The position numbers and the translations under genes were made by a program. A stretch of 64,000 nucleotides of DNA from Panacibacter ginsenosidivorans (lineage in GTDB: Bacteria > Bacteroidota > Bacteroidia > Chitinophagales > Chitinophagaceae), in NCBI RefSeq assembly GCF_007971225.1, contig NZ_CP042435.1, positions 3,971,501-4,035,500 of the forward strand, written 5' to 3'. This document shows, piece by piece, positions 46,241 to 54,540 of the stretch; within the stretch, counting starts at the first letter, position 1, and every line of letters begins with the position of its first letter. Under the pieces are notes generated by a model that was given only the letters and a program-made list of their open reading frames with translations, ran no database searches and was not told the origin of the DNA.

Positions 46241-46300
46241 CGGCACAAGTGTGCAACGCAACGAAAGTCTAATACATGTGCCAAAGCACGGCACAAAAAA
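46241..46300 (+). repeat. Family-1 repeat arm, diverged core
   Basis: The head GGCACAAGTGTGCAACGCAAC leads to AGTCTAATACATGTGC and a GCACGGCACAAAAAA tail. The core GCAACGC is one base off variant A. It is the only recognisable element in the 46207-46556 gap. Confidence 0.7.
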
Positions 46301-46556
46301 AATATTTATTTACTGCAACGCTTTTATAAATGCGGCGTATGTACTTGTTATAGCACTTCGTTTTATACGTATAAATCCATTGCTGACCATTGAAAAAATC
46401 AGCTTGTTAGTTTACAACCCGTAATATCAAACCGGTATAGAATAACAGGTGTACTCAATTAAGAAATAAACATTAGATATTCCTTCAATAAAACGGAATG
46501 TGCAGTTATTGCCAATCCTGCAGGTAAATTTTTAACAACATCAAATAAAAACAATT

Positions 46557-47756
46557 ATGAAAAAGACGCAAGCACTTACGGCTATCGCTATGTCTATGCT
46601 TTTATTCAGCGCATGTAAAAAAGAAAATGAATTATCTAAAGTGCAAGGTGTTGTAAGCACATCTCTGCAGGACATGATAAGCGAGCATGGCGCCAATCCT
46701 GATGAAGCTATCTTTGCTGCAAATGCAGCAGGAACAGGTGGCGGGCATCTTTACACACAAAGCAATGCAGCGGAACAAAACACAATATGGGTATTTAGCC
46801 AAAGTGCAGATGGTATGTTAACCAAACAGCAGGAAGTTAATTCAGGTGGTGCAGGTTATGGTGCAGGGCTTGGATCACAAGGTGCACTGATATTAAATGA
46901 AACACATAGCTTGCTCTTTGCAGTAAATGCAGGTGATAATACAGTGTCTTCCTTTAGCGTTGCTGCAGATGGCAACCTTACATTAAAACATACTGCGGCA
47001 TCAGGTGGTGCAAAACCAAACAGTGTTGCAGTACATGGAAACATTTTGTATGTGCTTAACACAGGTAGCTCTTCTATCTGTGGTTTTGCAATCGGTTCCG
47101 ATGGTGAGCTCACCAAAATAGAAGGCTCATGGCATGCATTAAGCGATACTGCAGTTGATGCACCACAGATAAGTTTTGAGCCTACAGGTCAGGCACTGTA
47201 TGTTACAGAAAAAGCAACCAATAAAATAGATCGCTTTACACTTAACCCAAATGGTGCTGTTGCATCTGCAGACTTTATGCCTTCTACAGGCGAAACACCT
47301 TTTGGTTTTGATTATGCCCGCAATAAAAAATTCCTTGTTGTATCTAATGCGGTAATGGGTCTTGCAGACGCAGGATCATGTACTTCATATAGTCTTTCTG
47401 CAAACGGAATGCTTAACGACAGGAATGGCGCGGTTGCCAATAACCAGGGTGCACCTTGCTGGGTTGGTACTACCAAACATGGAACTTTTGCTTATGTGGC
47501 TAATACCGGTAACGGAACATTGTCCTCATATTACATCTCAGAAACAGGCAATCTTTATCTTATAAATGCTGCTGCAGGCGCAGCCGGCCTGTCAACAATA
47601 GATGTAATAGTAAGTTCAGACAACCGTTACACTTATGCAATAGGTGCGGCTTCGCATACACTGGAGGGGTTTGAAAGAAAACCTTTCGGTCAGCTCAATC
47701 ATATCGGCACTGTTTCATCACTACCTGATTTTGCAGCGGGTCTTGCTGTTTATTAA
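46557..47756 (+). CDS. Lipoprotein with lactonase-type beta-propeller
   Basis: A 399-residue lipoprotein. MKKTQALTAIAMSMLLFSACKKEN ends in a lipobox with Cys20. The rest is a seven-bladed propeller of the 6-phosphogluconolactonase/YVTN type (GGGHLYTQSNAAEQNTIWVFSQSADGMLTKQQEV, LLFAVNAGDNTVSSFSVAADGNLTL, ILYVLNTGSSSICGFAIGSDGELT, GTFAYVANTGNGTLSSYYISETGNLYL). Lactonase activity cannot be assumed; many secreted members have unknown substrates. It is a single gene with a perfect terminator. Confidence 0.85.
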   Translation: MKKTQALTAIAMSMLLFSACKKENELSKVQGVVSTSLQDMISEHGANPDEAIFAANAAGTGGGHLYTQSNAAEQNTIWVFSQSADGMLTKQQEVNSGGAGYGAGLGSQGALILNETHSLLFAVNAGDNTVSSFSVAADGNLTLKHTAASGGAKPNSVAVHGNILYVLNTGSSSICGFAIGSDGELTKIEGSWHALSDTAVDAPQISFEPTGQALYVTEKATNKIDRFTLNPNGAVASADFMPSTGETPFGFDYARNKKFLVVSNAVMGLADAGSCTSYSLSANGMLNDRNGAVANNQGAPCWVGTTKHGTFAYVANTGNGTLSSYYISETGNLYLINAAAGAAGLSTIDVIVSSDNRYTYAIGAASHTLEGFERKPFGQLNHIGTVSSLPDFAAGLAVY

Positions 47757-47775
47757 AAAACTCTTCTTATAATGC

Positions 47776-47810
47776 AAGAGGCTGCTCTTTTAGAGCAGCC
47801 TCTTTGTTTA
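47776..47810 (+). terminator. Terminator of the propeller lipoprotein gene
   Basis: AAGAGGCTGCTCT (47776-47788) and AGAGCAGCCTCTT (47792-47804) pair perfectly over 13 bp around TTT. The trailing sequence is TGTTTA, a weak T tract. Confidence 0.9.
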
Positions 47811-47877
47811 CAGGGTTCATCTGTAAAATAATTTGATGAGTGAAGGTTATGTTACAGAAAGAAATAATTTTTTTATT

Positions 47878-47926
47878 GGCAAGCTTTGGCACTTATGGCA
47901 TCGCCTGTTGTGTCACTCACTTGTAC
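47878..47926 (-). repeat. Family-1 repeat arm, variant B, with linked spacer module
   Basis: On the minus strand it reads GTACAAGTGAGTGACACAAC, then AGGCGATGCCATAAGTGCCA. Its head is followed 15 bp away by the module at 47941-47995, as in the element at 29283-29567, so this is half of such an element. The rest of the 47757-48170 gap shows only the terminator. Confidence 0.85.
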
Positions 47927-47940
47927 GTTTGTAATATATC

Positions 47941-47995
47941 GTCATAGCGAAGACAACAGCATGGGTTTGTGTATTGAGTTGTCTGTGGCTTTTTG
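47941..47995 (+). repeat. Spacer module shared with the 29.4-kb and 50.3-kb elements
   Basis: Starts GTCATAGCGAAGACAACAGC and ends TTGTCTGTGGCTTTTT. The reverse complement of 29437-29494 has the same two ends at nearly the same distance, with a diverged middle. A short match (AGCGAAGACAACAGCA) is at 50350-50371. Confidence 0.75.
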
Positions 47996-48170
47996 TAAGA
48001 AATCAACTTTTTTATTTTAAAGAATAGTTTGCTATTTGTAATGCCAAATGAAATTGTGTAACCGCTAACAACCTGGCCCAATCTTCTGAAAAGGCTGCTG
48101 CTAATCTTTGATCAATTACTTAAGCATTTATTATAAATACCTGCACAGGGTTCTCTGCGGGTAATGACTT

Positions 48171-50222
48171 TCAGACGCAATACCTCGGGTCGCCTTCCAG
48201 GATTTCCTGTTCAAGCTTAGGCGCCTCTCCAGCTTTCCATAAACGGGTGCGATGCACAACCCGGTAAACCAAAGGTCCACCATCAGGGCGCTCATTGCGT
48301 TCAAAAGGAATAGGTATGCATACGAACTCAGTCGAAAGCTCATCGGAAGTGGCGGTTACTAAACCATAACCGTGACCACCAAAATCGATAAATGATAAAT
48401 GCGGTGCAACGTCAGGGTTGCGTATCGCACGGGCTTGCTTCATATCTCCGGTCTCCTTCAACTTTAAGGTCGAAAGCACTCCATGCATAGCAGTAACATT
48501 CATAGAAGGGATCACAGTACCATCGGGTTGATCGATCAGGTGCAGTACACGTTTCGGATGGTCTTTGGCCATGGTTACTTCCATTACTTCAAACAGCGTT
48601 TGCTGCGATATAGAGCCGGTAATAAATTCAACGCCCAGTGGCTCGTACTGCTTAGGTGGCAGCGCTTTCGAGGCTAAACCGGCGTGAAACGCATGACGGT
48701 CACCACCAACAACACAAAAGCCTGTTATCTTGTTATCACGTATAAAATCAAAGATGATGTCTTTATCACGAAGAAAGCGATTGTCTATTACTGCGTAGCC
48801 TGCATCTTTCGGCCACTTACTTCCTAATTCACCGGGCAGGTTTTGATAATCGCTTCTTACTTCCATAGTGCCAAAACCATGTCCCCATATTTTCCAGCGC
48901 GCAGTTGAAGTTCCTAACTGCTCTAACGCCCAGTCTCTTTGCTCCTTGCCCAAATAAGTCTGGGCATGTACATCTTTTGTAGGGTTTGGTATATCCTTTC
49001 CATTAAAACGAATGGTATCAGGTGGATTGTCGTTATTATAATGACGACCGTAATTCATGATTTCAAAAGGAATTTGCGCATCAACCCTGGGATATTCAGG
49101 CACAGCAAAATCATCGGTGGACATATCAGGAGAACGGAATGACCAATTATCTGTCAACAGCAGATCAACATTTTTACCCCATCGCAATACGCGCCGTATA
49201 TTCAGGCTGTGTATCGCCACCAGGTTATTAGGCTCTTCACTAAGTCCGTCTTCGTTGAAGGTTTCCATTGGTGTGTCCACCACAGCAGGGGCTATAAAAT
49301 GTTCAAGCTTTGGGTTGCCAGGCTGTTGCACCATGGCAGGTATAAACTCCCACCAGGCCTGGTTGGCAGAGATTTTCTGGTTTTGTGCAGGAGCATTGTA
49401 GCCGCCTCCTGCAACATACTCACTCTGGTATCCTGCCCAGGCAAATTCGTGGTTATCCCAGATACAAACAAATGGCCAACGGGCACGGGCATCCTGCAGA
49501 TCAGGGTCCTCCAGGTACGCACGGTAGAGTGTACGATAATCTTCCAAAGTAACGGGGAGATGAAAATTACTAACCTTTCTACCCTGCGGAAACTTATACA
49601 GGTCTCTTATGCGGCGGCCACGGTTTCCATTCGGGTTATCTTCTGCATACCAGGTTACTTCGTAAATAAAGTCACCCAGGTGCAATACAAAATTTAGTTG
49701 CTGCTCCCTGGGGCGTGCCTCATCTTCAAAGATCATCCTGCGGTAAGCATTCAGCCCAGCTTCGTTAGGGCATTGGCAGCTTACAAACGTAAAATGAACA
49801 GGAGTATCAGCATCGTTGGCGGGTGCTGTTATAGTACGACCGGTGCGGCTGGCGAAACCATGCTCATCAATAAAACGGTACCAATACTCATGGTGGGGTT
49901 TTAGATCTTTTGCCAGGAAACGGCATGTCCAGTCTGAATCAGCACTGATATTCGCCGTACCGCCTGCATGTATTTTTTTGAAATCATCCGTTGTTGAAAT
50001 TTCAACAACCAGCTTTTTAGCAGTACTATCTTTTAGAGGAGGGCGTCTCGTCCACAGGATCACGCTGTTGGCTGTCGGGTCACCCGATGCTACACCTTGT
50101 GGAAAGAGATCACGGCGCTCCGTTGCCGGCGTGGGAAGTTTGTTTGCCCAGCCTTTTTTTGTCGCTATAGCGAAGCCGGCAAAGAAGGATGATTGTAAGA
50201 ACTTACGGCGGCTTAAATTCAT
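48171..50222 (-). CDS. phoD: PhoD-family alkaline phosphatase/phosphodiesterase (Tat-exported)
   Basis: A 683-residue exported metallophosphatase. The start MNLSRRKFLQSSFFAGFAIATKKGWA is a Tat signal with the twin-arginine SRRKFLQ. FPQGVASGDPTANSVILWTRRPP is the PhoD N-terminal Fn3-like domain. The Ca/Fe active site is marked by VSCQCPNEAGLNAYRRM, VLHLGDFIYEV, FVCIWDNHEFAW and VVGGDRHAFHAG. It is longer than the ~520-580 residues of Bacillus PhoD because of a C-terminal extension. It would release phosphate from phosphodiesters or monoesters. PhoD proteins are commonly phosphate-starvation genes, but no Pho box was identified. Confidence 0.92.
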   Translation of the reverse strand: MNLSRRKFLQSSFFAGFAIATKKGWANKLPTPATERRDLFPQGVASGDPTANSVILWTRRPPLKDSTAKKLVVEISTTDDFKKIHAGGTANISADSDWTCRFLAKDLKPHHEYWYRFIDEHGFASRTGRTITAPANDADTPVHFTFVSCQCPNEAGLNAYRRMIFEDEARPREQQLNFVLHLGDFIYEVTWYAEDNPNGNRGRRIRDLYKFPQGRKVSNFHLPVTLEDYRTLYRAYLEDPDLQDARARWPFVCIWDNHEFAWAGYQSEYVAGGGYNAPAQNQKISANQAWWEFIPAMVQQPGNPKLEHFIAPAVVDTPMETFNEDGLSEEPNNLVAIHSLNIRRVLRWGKNVDLLLTDNWSFRSPDMSTDDFAVPEYPRVDAQIPFEIMNYGRHYNNDNPPDTIRFNGKDIPNPTKDVHAQTYLGKEQRDWALEQLGTSTARWKIWGHGFGTMEVRSDYQNLPGELGSKWPKDAGYAVIDNRFLRDKDIIFDFIRDNKITGFCVVGGDRHAFHAGLASKALPPKQYEPLGVEFITGSISQQTLFEVMEVTMAKDHPKRVLHLIDQPDGTVIPSMNVTAMHGVLSTLKLKETGDMKQARAIRNPDVAPHLSFIDFGGHGYGLVTATSDELSTEFVCIPIPFERNERPDGGPLVYRVVHRTRLWKAGEAPKLEQEILEGDPRYCV

Positions 50223-50349
50223 GTGGTTTTAAATATTATCCTTATAAATTTAATCAACCAAACACTTGCCAGCAAAACAATATGATATACGGCTGGAACA
50301 TAAGTCAAAAGTCAAAAGTGAAAAGTGAAAAGTCAAAAAGAAAGAAGAT

Positions 50350-50371
50350 CGTTATAGCGAAGACAACAGCA
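50350..50371 (+). repeat. Partial copy of the 47.9-kb spacer module
   Basis: CGTTATAGCGAAGACAACAG matches the first part of the module at 47941, with one change. It lies 28 bp before the arm at 50399. Confidence 0.6.
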
Positions 50372-50398
50372 GTCATCATTATTATAAAGGATAATTTT

Positions 50399-50451
50399 TG
50401 TAGCCAGCTACGGCATTTCATGGCATCGCCTGTTGTGTCACTCACTTGTAC
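50399..50451 (-). repeat. Family-1 repeat arm, variant B
   Basis: On the minus strand: GTACAAGTGAGTGACACAAC, AGGCGATGCCATGAAATGCC and a GTAGCTGGCTA tail. With 51772-51829 it brackets the DUF2225-like gene. The 50223-50557 gap also holds an AAGTCAAAAGTGAAAAGT-type simple repeat near 50305-50340 and nothing else. Confidence 0.85.
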
Positions 50452-50557
50452 AGATATGTAAAAGCAACTTTCAAAACCAGAAGCCTTGTACTGCGTATTT
50501 GTTTTAACGAAACGCTACATTTTTATTTATTACATTTAAAAAACCTAAACAAACATT

Positions 50558-51319
50558 ATGAGACCCTTCCTATTCAAAGCAGTTTCAATATTTTTTCTTT
50601 CTACTTTTTTTATTAATGCTAACGCCACCACCTGGGGATCTGTTGAAGTTAAGTGCCCCTTATGCAATACAGTAAATACTTTCCAGGAAGTAATGAGTTA
50701 TGGTAGCTACATTTATAGTTGGCCTTCAAAGTATCAACTGATATATTGGCCGGCTACAGATACAAGGTTCCTGTATAGTTGCAAGCATTGTTACTATACG
50801 GCAATGATGAGCGATTTTGACAGTGTACACGCAGATAAAAAAGAAGCATTGATAAAAATGCTTAAAGATGTTAAGATAGATCAGAAAAAAAATTACTACG
50901 ACATTCCAATGTCTGAAAGGTTTGTTGTGGCCGAAAAAGTTTATCAGATAAAAGAACAATCTCCTCATGAATGGTGCTTTTTTTATAGGGTAATGGGTTA
51001 TCATATGATGGGGGAGAATAAGCCAGAACTTGCTAAAGATTCACGGCAAAAAGCAATTGAATTCGCTAAACAGGTATTAGCTGACACAAGCCTGGAAAAT
51101 AAAAAGTACTATACTTTAATGCTTGGCTGTATGAGCTATTTTACTGGAAACAATGATTCATCAAAAGAGAAACTTAATGAAGCGCTTGCTATCACTTTTG
51201 TGAACAAAGAGTGGTCGAAAGAAGATCAGCACGCACAAAATGAATACTACGATCAAATAGCAAAAGATATATTGGATAAGATTGCAAAAGGAGAAAAGGA
51301 AATCTCTATAGAGCAATAG
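50558..51319 (+). CDS. Exported DUF2225-like protein with a zinc-ribbon motif
   Basis: A 253-residue protein with a signal peptide (FKAVSIFFLSTFFINANA). CPLC near residue 34 and CKHC near residue 79 form a four-cysteine zinc ribbon like that of DUF2225 proteins. TPR-like helices follow (EWCFFYRVMGYHMMGENKPELAKDSRQKAIEFAKQVL, KKYYTLMLGCMSYFTGNNDSSKEKLNEALAI). DUF2225 members I know of are cytoplasmic, so the signal peptide is unusual; zinc or disulfide chemistry in the periplasm would be the question. No operon partners are present. Confidence 0.75.
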   Translation: MRPFLFKAVSIFFLSTFFINANATTWGSVEVKCPLCNTVNTFQEVMSYGSYIYSWPSKYQLIYWPATDTRFLYSCKHCYYTAMMSDFDSVHADKKEALIKMLKDVKIDQKKNYYDIPMSERFVVAEKVYQIKEQSPHEWCFFYRVMGYHMMGENKPELAKDSRQKAIEFAKQVLADTSLENKKYYTLMLGCMSYFTGNNDSSKEKLNEALAITFVNKEWSKEDQHAQNEYYDQIAKDILDKIAKGEKEISIEQ

Positions 51320-51402
51320 CATTTTATATTGTACTGGTGCAAGACAGACTTTAGTTTGTAAAGATATTCTGCAACGAAAAGAGAACTGAGTGGAAACAAA
51401 AT

Positions 51403-51436
51403 TTTTCTTTTTACTCCGCGAGTCTCCAAAATAAAC
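51403..51436 (+). repeat. Fragment of family-2 element (outer end only)
   Basis: TTTTTACTCCGCGAGTCTCC plus AAAATAAAC repeats the left end of the family-2 elements at 51544 and 54811. The sequence then diverges into the unit described at 51458-51520. Confidence 0.7.
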
Positions 51437-51457
51437 AACGTTCCCCAGTTAGTCAAA

Positions 51458-51520
51458 GAATGCCAAATAAAAAATAAGAAGCTAGCTCAAGACTGAGGAG
51501 TTGCTTTGTGTATGGCGTCT
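51458..51520 (+). repeat. Family-2-associated unit, copy 1
   Basis: GAATGCCAAATAAAAAATAA, a variable stretch, CAAGACTGAGG and GCTTTGTGTATGG align with 53912-53975, roughly three bases in four by eye. Confidence 0.6.
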
Positions 51521-51543
51521 TGGGCGGGTTAGTTAAACAAAGG

Positions 51544-51730
51544 CTTTTTTACTCCGCGAGTCTTCAAAATAAACATGTTCTCAGGCGAGTGTCAGATAGC
51601 TTTGTGTATTGGCTGTGTGGCACTCGCCGCATAACAATACGGCAAGTCCGCTATCACACAATTCTGCACACATGAGACGCCTTAGAAATAAAAAATATTA
51701 ATACTATCATGAAAACAGAATGCACAAGTC
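51544..51730 (+). repeat. Family-2 structured element, copy 1
   Basis: About 185 bp shared with 54811-54990. The left end is TTTACTCCGCGAGTCTTC and the right end GAGACGCCTTAGAAATAAAA. Inside, GGCGAGTG (51584-51591) and CACTCGCC (51621-51628) form a perfect 8-bp stem. A second stem region follows (GGCAAGTCCG...GAGACGCC). The copy ends ATGAAAACAGAATGCACAAG, the junction that in copy 2 leads straight into a family-1 arm; here the arm is cut and a separate arm starts at 51772. The rest of the 51320-51922 gap shows no gene. Confidence 0.75.
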
Positions 51731-51771
51731 TGCCTTTGCATTATTTCGCTTTGCTCAATAATGCTTCTGCA

Positions 51772-51829
51772 GATGAAGTGAGTGACACAACCACAGCTCC
51801 ACAATGTTGCTAAAGCTTATAACAAAAAA
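51772..51829 (+). repeat. Family-1 repeat arm, variant B
   Basis: The head GATGAAGTGAGTGACACAAC leads to CACAGCTCCACAATGTTGC and an AGCTTATAACAAAAAA tail. The 25 bp before the head (TTTCGCTTTGCTCAATAATG...CTGCAGATGAA) match the spacer of the pair at 57018-57175. Confidence 0.8.
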
Positions 51830-51922
51830 ATCAATAAGACTTTGTAATGATATTGCTGAAATAAAATGTAGTATTGTGTCGTTTCTTAAACACTTAATTT
51901 TTTTTCAAAACCTGAACCTGCT

Positions 51923-52456
51923 ATGAGAAAAAGACTTCCTGCCATATTTATTCTTTTCTTTTTTATGCTGCATGCACATGCGCAAATAGGTGTCATGAAA
52001 TTAGTTGGACCTGGTACCAAAGATTATTCAATAGGTTTTGGGGCGTTTATTAAAAGCAGCATTCCTGTATCAGACGCGGCTAATGTTACCGTAGAAATAG
52101 GAGCTGATTTTTTTCCTTCAGAAGGTGGTTGGAGTAGTGGTGAAGGTACAGCAATGTGCCCGTTGAAAGTTGGATACAGGTATACATTAAACGGAACCGG
52201 CGAGGGATTTTATGTAGAACCACAGGCAGGTTATAATGTTTACGGTGTTACTTCTTTAACAGATGCGCAGGGCAAACAGGTAGATCTGAAATATCACGGT
52301 GTTGTATTTGCAGCAGGTACAGGCTACCTGTTCTCCATCTGGAACTTACCTTTTGATTTAAACCTTCGTTACGAGACGGTGATGGCTCATGGAGGTTCTA
52401 ATAATTTTATCAGCTTGGGAATATCAAGATTTATCAGCTTTGGAAGGAGAGATTAA
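51923..52456 (+). CDS. Small outer-membrane beta-barrel protein
   Basis: A 177-residue exported protein. The signal peptide ends LHAHAQ. The mature part has alternating hydrophobic strands (GFGAFIKSSIPVSDAANVTVEIGADFFP, MCPLKVGYRYTLNGTGEGFYVEPQAGYNVYG, VVFAAGTGYLFSIWNLPFDLNLRYETV) and ends SLGISRFISFGRRD. This is the look of a short porin-like barrel. No specific family is recognised. The lipoprotein gene at 52481 follows after 24 bp, so the two are probably co-transcribed. Confidence 0.72.
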   Translation: MRKRLPAIFILFFFMLHAHAQIGVMKLVGPGTKDYSIGFGAFIKSSIPVSDAANVTVEIGADFFPSEGGWSSGEGTAMCPLKVGYRYTLNGTGEGFYVEPQAGYNVYGVTSLTDAQGKQVDLKYHGVVFAAGTGYLFSIWNLPFDLNLRYETVMAHGGSNNFISLGISRFISFGRRD

Positions 52457-52480
52457 AAAACTGTTCAAAAATTATTTACC

Positions 52481-53002
52481 ATGAAATTTTATTGTACAAC
52501 CATTATAGCAATACTGCTCTTCTCATCTTGTTTAAAACAATCCATTCCGGATGCGATGCTTGGCAAGCATGGCGGCGGTACTGCAACACTTAGCTATGAA
52601 TTTAATGGTGAAGCGGTAAATATATCAGTGCCTGATGCAGATAACCAAATGCCGGGTAATTATAAACTGGCTTGCACTAAATCTGGTTTTTATTACCTGG
52701 AAGCTATTGGTGGCGGGGAATTTGCGTTTACCTTTTTTACGGATAGTTTAACTGTGGGCAATTATAAATATACTTCCGGCGACATCTTTGTAACAGATTA
52801 TAACAACCATCCTTCATTTGTGCATTACCCGGGGGATAATATAAACTTCAACATTACATCTTATTCAAACGGGCATATAAGCGGAAATTTTTCAGGGGTG
52901 CTTACACCATTGATAACTCCGGGTACTCCTGATATATATGGTACCCAAGGTTCAGTATTAATTACAAATGGTTCTTTTGAAAATGTGCCTGTGTTTTATT
53001 AA
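52481..53002 (+). CDS. Small lipoprotein of unknown function
   Basis: A 173-residue lipoprotein with the signal MKFYCTTIIAILLFSSC, Cys17 being the lipidation site. The mature part has AMLGKHGGGTATLSYEFNGEAVNISVPDADN and is beta-rich and polar. The end, NGHISGNFSGVLT, resembles the 'G.v.GtFsg.l' strands of small Bacteroidota lipoproteins (DUF6252-like). No function is known. It follows the barrel gene closely. Confidence 0.72.
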   Translation: MKFYCTTIIAILLFSSCLKQSIPDAMLGKHGGGTATLSYEFNGEAVNISVPDADNQMPGNYKLACTKSGFYYLEAIGGGEFAFTFFTDSLTVGNYKYTSGDIFVTDYNNHPSFVHYPGDNINFNITSYSNGHISGNFSGVLTPLITPGTPDIYGTQGSVLITNGSFENVPVFY

Positions 53003-53019
53003 ACGGTTGTTTCTTTTGC

Positions 53020-53061
53020 TGTCGCCACAGCGTTATGCGTAGTGAACTTTGTGGGTAATAA
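53020..53061 (+). repeat. Family-3 REP-like hairpin, copy 1
   Basis: GTCGCCACAGCGTTATGCGT-AGTGAAC and TTTGTGGGTAATAA parallel copy 2 at 53690-53731. CACAG..GTT can pair with AAC..TTGTG. Each copy follows a small gene by ~10-20 bp. Confidence 0.6.
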
Positions 53062-53163
53062 GTATTTGTATTAACAAATCACAGAAGTAAGAAGTTATAA
53101 AAAATTAAGGACTGCCATTAAAAGTGCAATGTAAATTCACTATTAGAAAAAATCAACACAATT

Positions 53164-53679
53164 ATGAAACCAATTATTTCATTGATCTTTTCCTTTATAC
53201 TTGTTCCTCAAACAGGATTTAAAAAGATGACTTTGCTGGATGGAAAAGTTGAATTCTCAATAACAGATAATTTATCAGCCATATCTGATGAAACATGGAA
53301 AATTAAATATCATACTTTACCAAAACCTGCAGTTGCTTTTTCTGATGAAAATGCAGAGATCAATCTCCTGGTTGATATAACAAACCAGCCAGCTTCTGAA
53401 GACCAGTTATCTTCTTATAAAGATTTTCGAATACAAAATTTAAAGAACACAAGATCGGATGTGACTTTTTTATCAGATGGAATTAAAGATGTAAATGGGA
53501 AGAAAGTTGGGTACATTAAATTTACTTCTCAGGCGGTTGATCAGAAAATATTTAATTATTATTTTTTTACAGTTGCTAATGGTAAAATTTTATTTTTCAC
53601 TTTTAACTGTATTGAAAAACTTCAAAAAACATGGGAACCTAATGCTGACAAAATACTTGAATCTATAAAGGTGAAGTAG
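53164..53679 (+). CDS. Small protein, possibly PsbP/DcrB-like
   Basis: A 171-residue protein with a short hydrophobic N-terminus (MKPIISLIFSFILVPQTGF), probably a signal peptide. The body (LDGKVEFSITDNLSAI, EINLLVDITNQPASEDQLSSYKDFRIQNLKNTRSDVTFL, VNGKKVGYIKFTSQAVDQKIFNYYFFTVANGKILFFTFNCIEKLQKTWEPNADKILESIK) resembles the PsbP/DcrB/DUF1795 fold. The final 'ILESIKVK' helix is typical of that group. The role is unknown. It is a single gene. Confidence 0.65.
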   Translation: MKPIISLIFSFILVPQTGFKKMTLLDGKVEFSITDNLSAISDETWKIKYHTLPKPAVAFSDENAEINLLVDITNQPASEDQLSSYKDFRIQNLKNTRSDVTFLSDGIKDVNGKKVGYIKFTSQAVDQKIFNYYFFTVANGKILFFTFNCIEKLQKTWEPNADKILESIKVK

Positions 53680-53689
53680 TATCATTTTG

Positions 53690-53731
53690 TGTCGTCCCAG
53701 GGTTGGGCGTAGCGAACCCTGTGGGTAATAA
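53690..53731 (+). repeat. Family-3 REP-like hairpin, copy 2
   Basis: Here the stem is clear: CAGGGTT (53698-53704) pairs with AACCCTG (53715-53721), with CCC/GGG flanks. The CAGGGTT...AACCCTG form is like classic REP sequences linked to RAYT transposases. No such gene is in the window. Confidence 0.65.
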
Positions 53732-53911
53732 AAGTAGCTTGCCCTACTGCATATAGGCAATGACTCTTTTCTGCAAATTTCTGCGATGGCTAAAACAATT
53801 TACCAAACGGGAGTATTCAACTATATACTAAAAGAGATGATTAAATAATTGCTTGTTGATAATGGGTGCGCTTAATAATAATTTTAAGATCAGACCCTCG
53901 CGTTGGTATAA

Positions 53912-54046
53912 GAATGTCAAATAAAAAATAATACGATAGCGCAAGACTGAGGCGTGGCTTTGTATGTAAGGGTGTTGTGATGGATGACTCAACAAGGCTT
54001 GAGATGCTGGCACACTAAACATACGCCTCAATCTTAAGCCAGCATC
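53912..54046 (+). repeat. Family-2-associated unit, copy 2, with nested inverted repeats
   Basis: Its first ~60 bp match 51458-51520. AAGACTGAGGCGT (53943-53955) pairs over 13 bp with ACGCCTCAATCTT (54023-54035), one G-T wobble. GATGCTGGC (54003-54011) pairs with GCCAGCATC (54038-54046), so two interlocking folds are possible. It lies between convergent genes and may also end the minus-strand UspA-like transcript. Confidence 0.65.
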
Positions 54047-54066
54047 AGGCAGGCAATATTGGAAAA

Positions 54067-54540
54067 TCATTTTTTCTTAACCAATATAACCGGGCACTTA
54101 ACTTTAAAATGAGAATTTTGAAGGATCAGTTCATTGGGTTCATTTGTTACTTCCTTAAATTCAGAAGCATCTACATATAATTCCGGTGCTTCATCGATCA
54201 TGGTTTGCAAAGTATTCCCGGCTATTTGATTGAATGGAACAATGGTAATGTCAATATTTTCCGTTTTTGCTTTTTCATGTAGCAGTTTCGCCTCTTCTAA
54301 CAGCAACCCGGTATCTTCACGCCATATGTCTTTTTCGTCTGTTACAGTTTCCGCTAAGTTTATATCGCTCGGAAAGCCATAACCCCTTTTCTCATCTTGC
54401 GGAGAGTAAATAAATACAACTGCAAGATCATTATCGTCCCGTTTGCACGATGCAATAGCAAGATCAAGCGCTTTATAATTAATTACTTTCTTGAAAATTA
54501 GGACCACTTTGTTTTTCATAATAAACATCTTTTCATTCAC
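54067..54540 (-). CDS. UspA-like (universal stress) protein
   Basis: A protein of up to 157 residues. The start at M8 (MKNKVVLIFKKV, 54519) fits the fold best. The alpha/beta order, with KALDLAIASCKRDDNDLAVVFIYSP, the EEAKLLHEKAKTENIDITIVPFNQIAGNTLQTMIDEAPE segment and the C-terminal SHFKVKCPVILVKKK, matches the UspA fold. The nucleotide-binding GxxG(X)9GS motif is not seen, so it is probably a non-ATP-binding member. The final strand is like those of tandem Usp proteins. It is a single gene. Confidence 0.68.
   Translation of the reverse strand: MNEKMFIMKNKVVLIFKKVINYKALDLAIASCKRDDNDLAVVFIYSPQDEKRGYGFPSDINLAETVTDEKDIWREDTGLLLEEAKLLHEKAKTENIDITIVPFNQIAGNTLQTMIDEAPELYVDASEFKEVTNEPNELILQNSHFKVKCPVILVKKK

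Noticed and set aside
53828-54070. An 80-residue minus-strand frame
   Set aside because: It is made mostly of the inverted repeats at 53912-54046, and its protein shows no domain.
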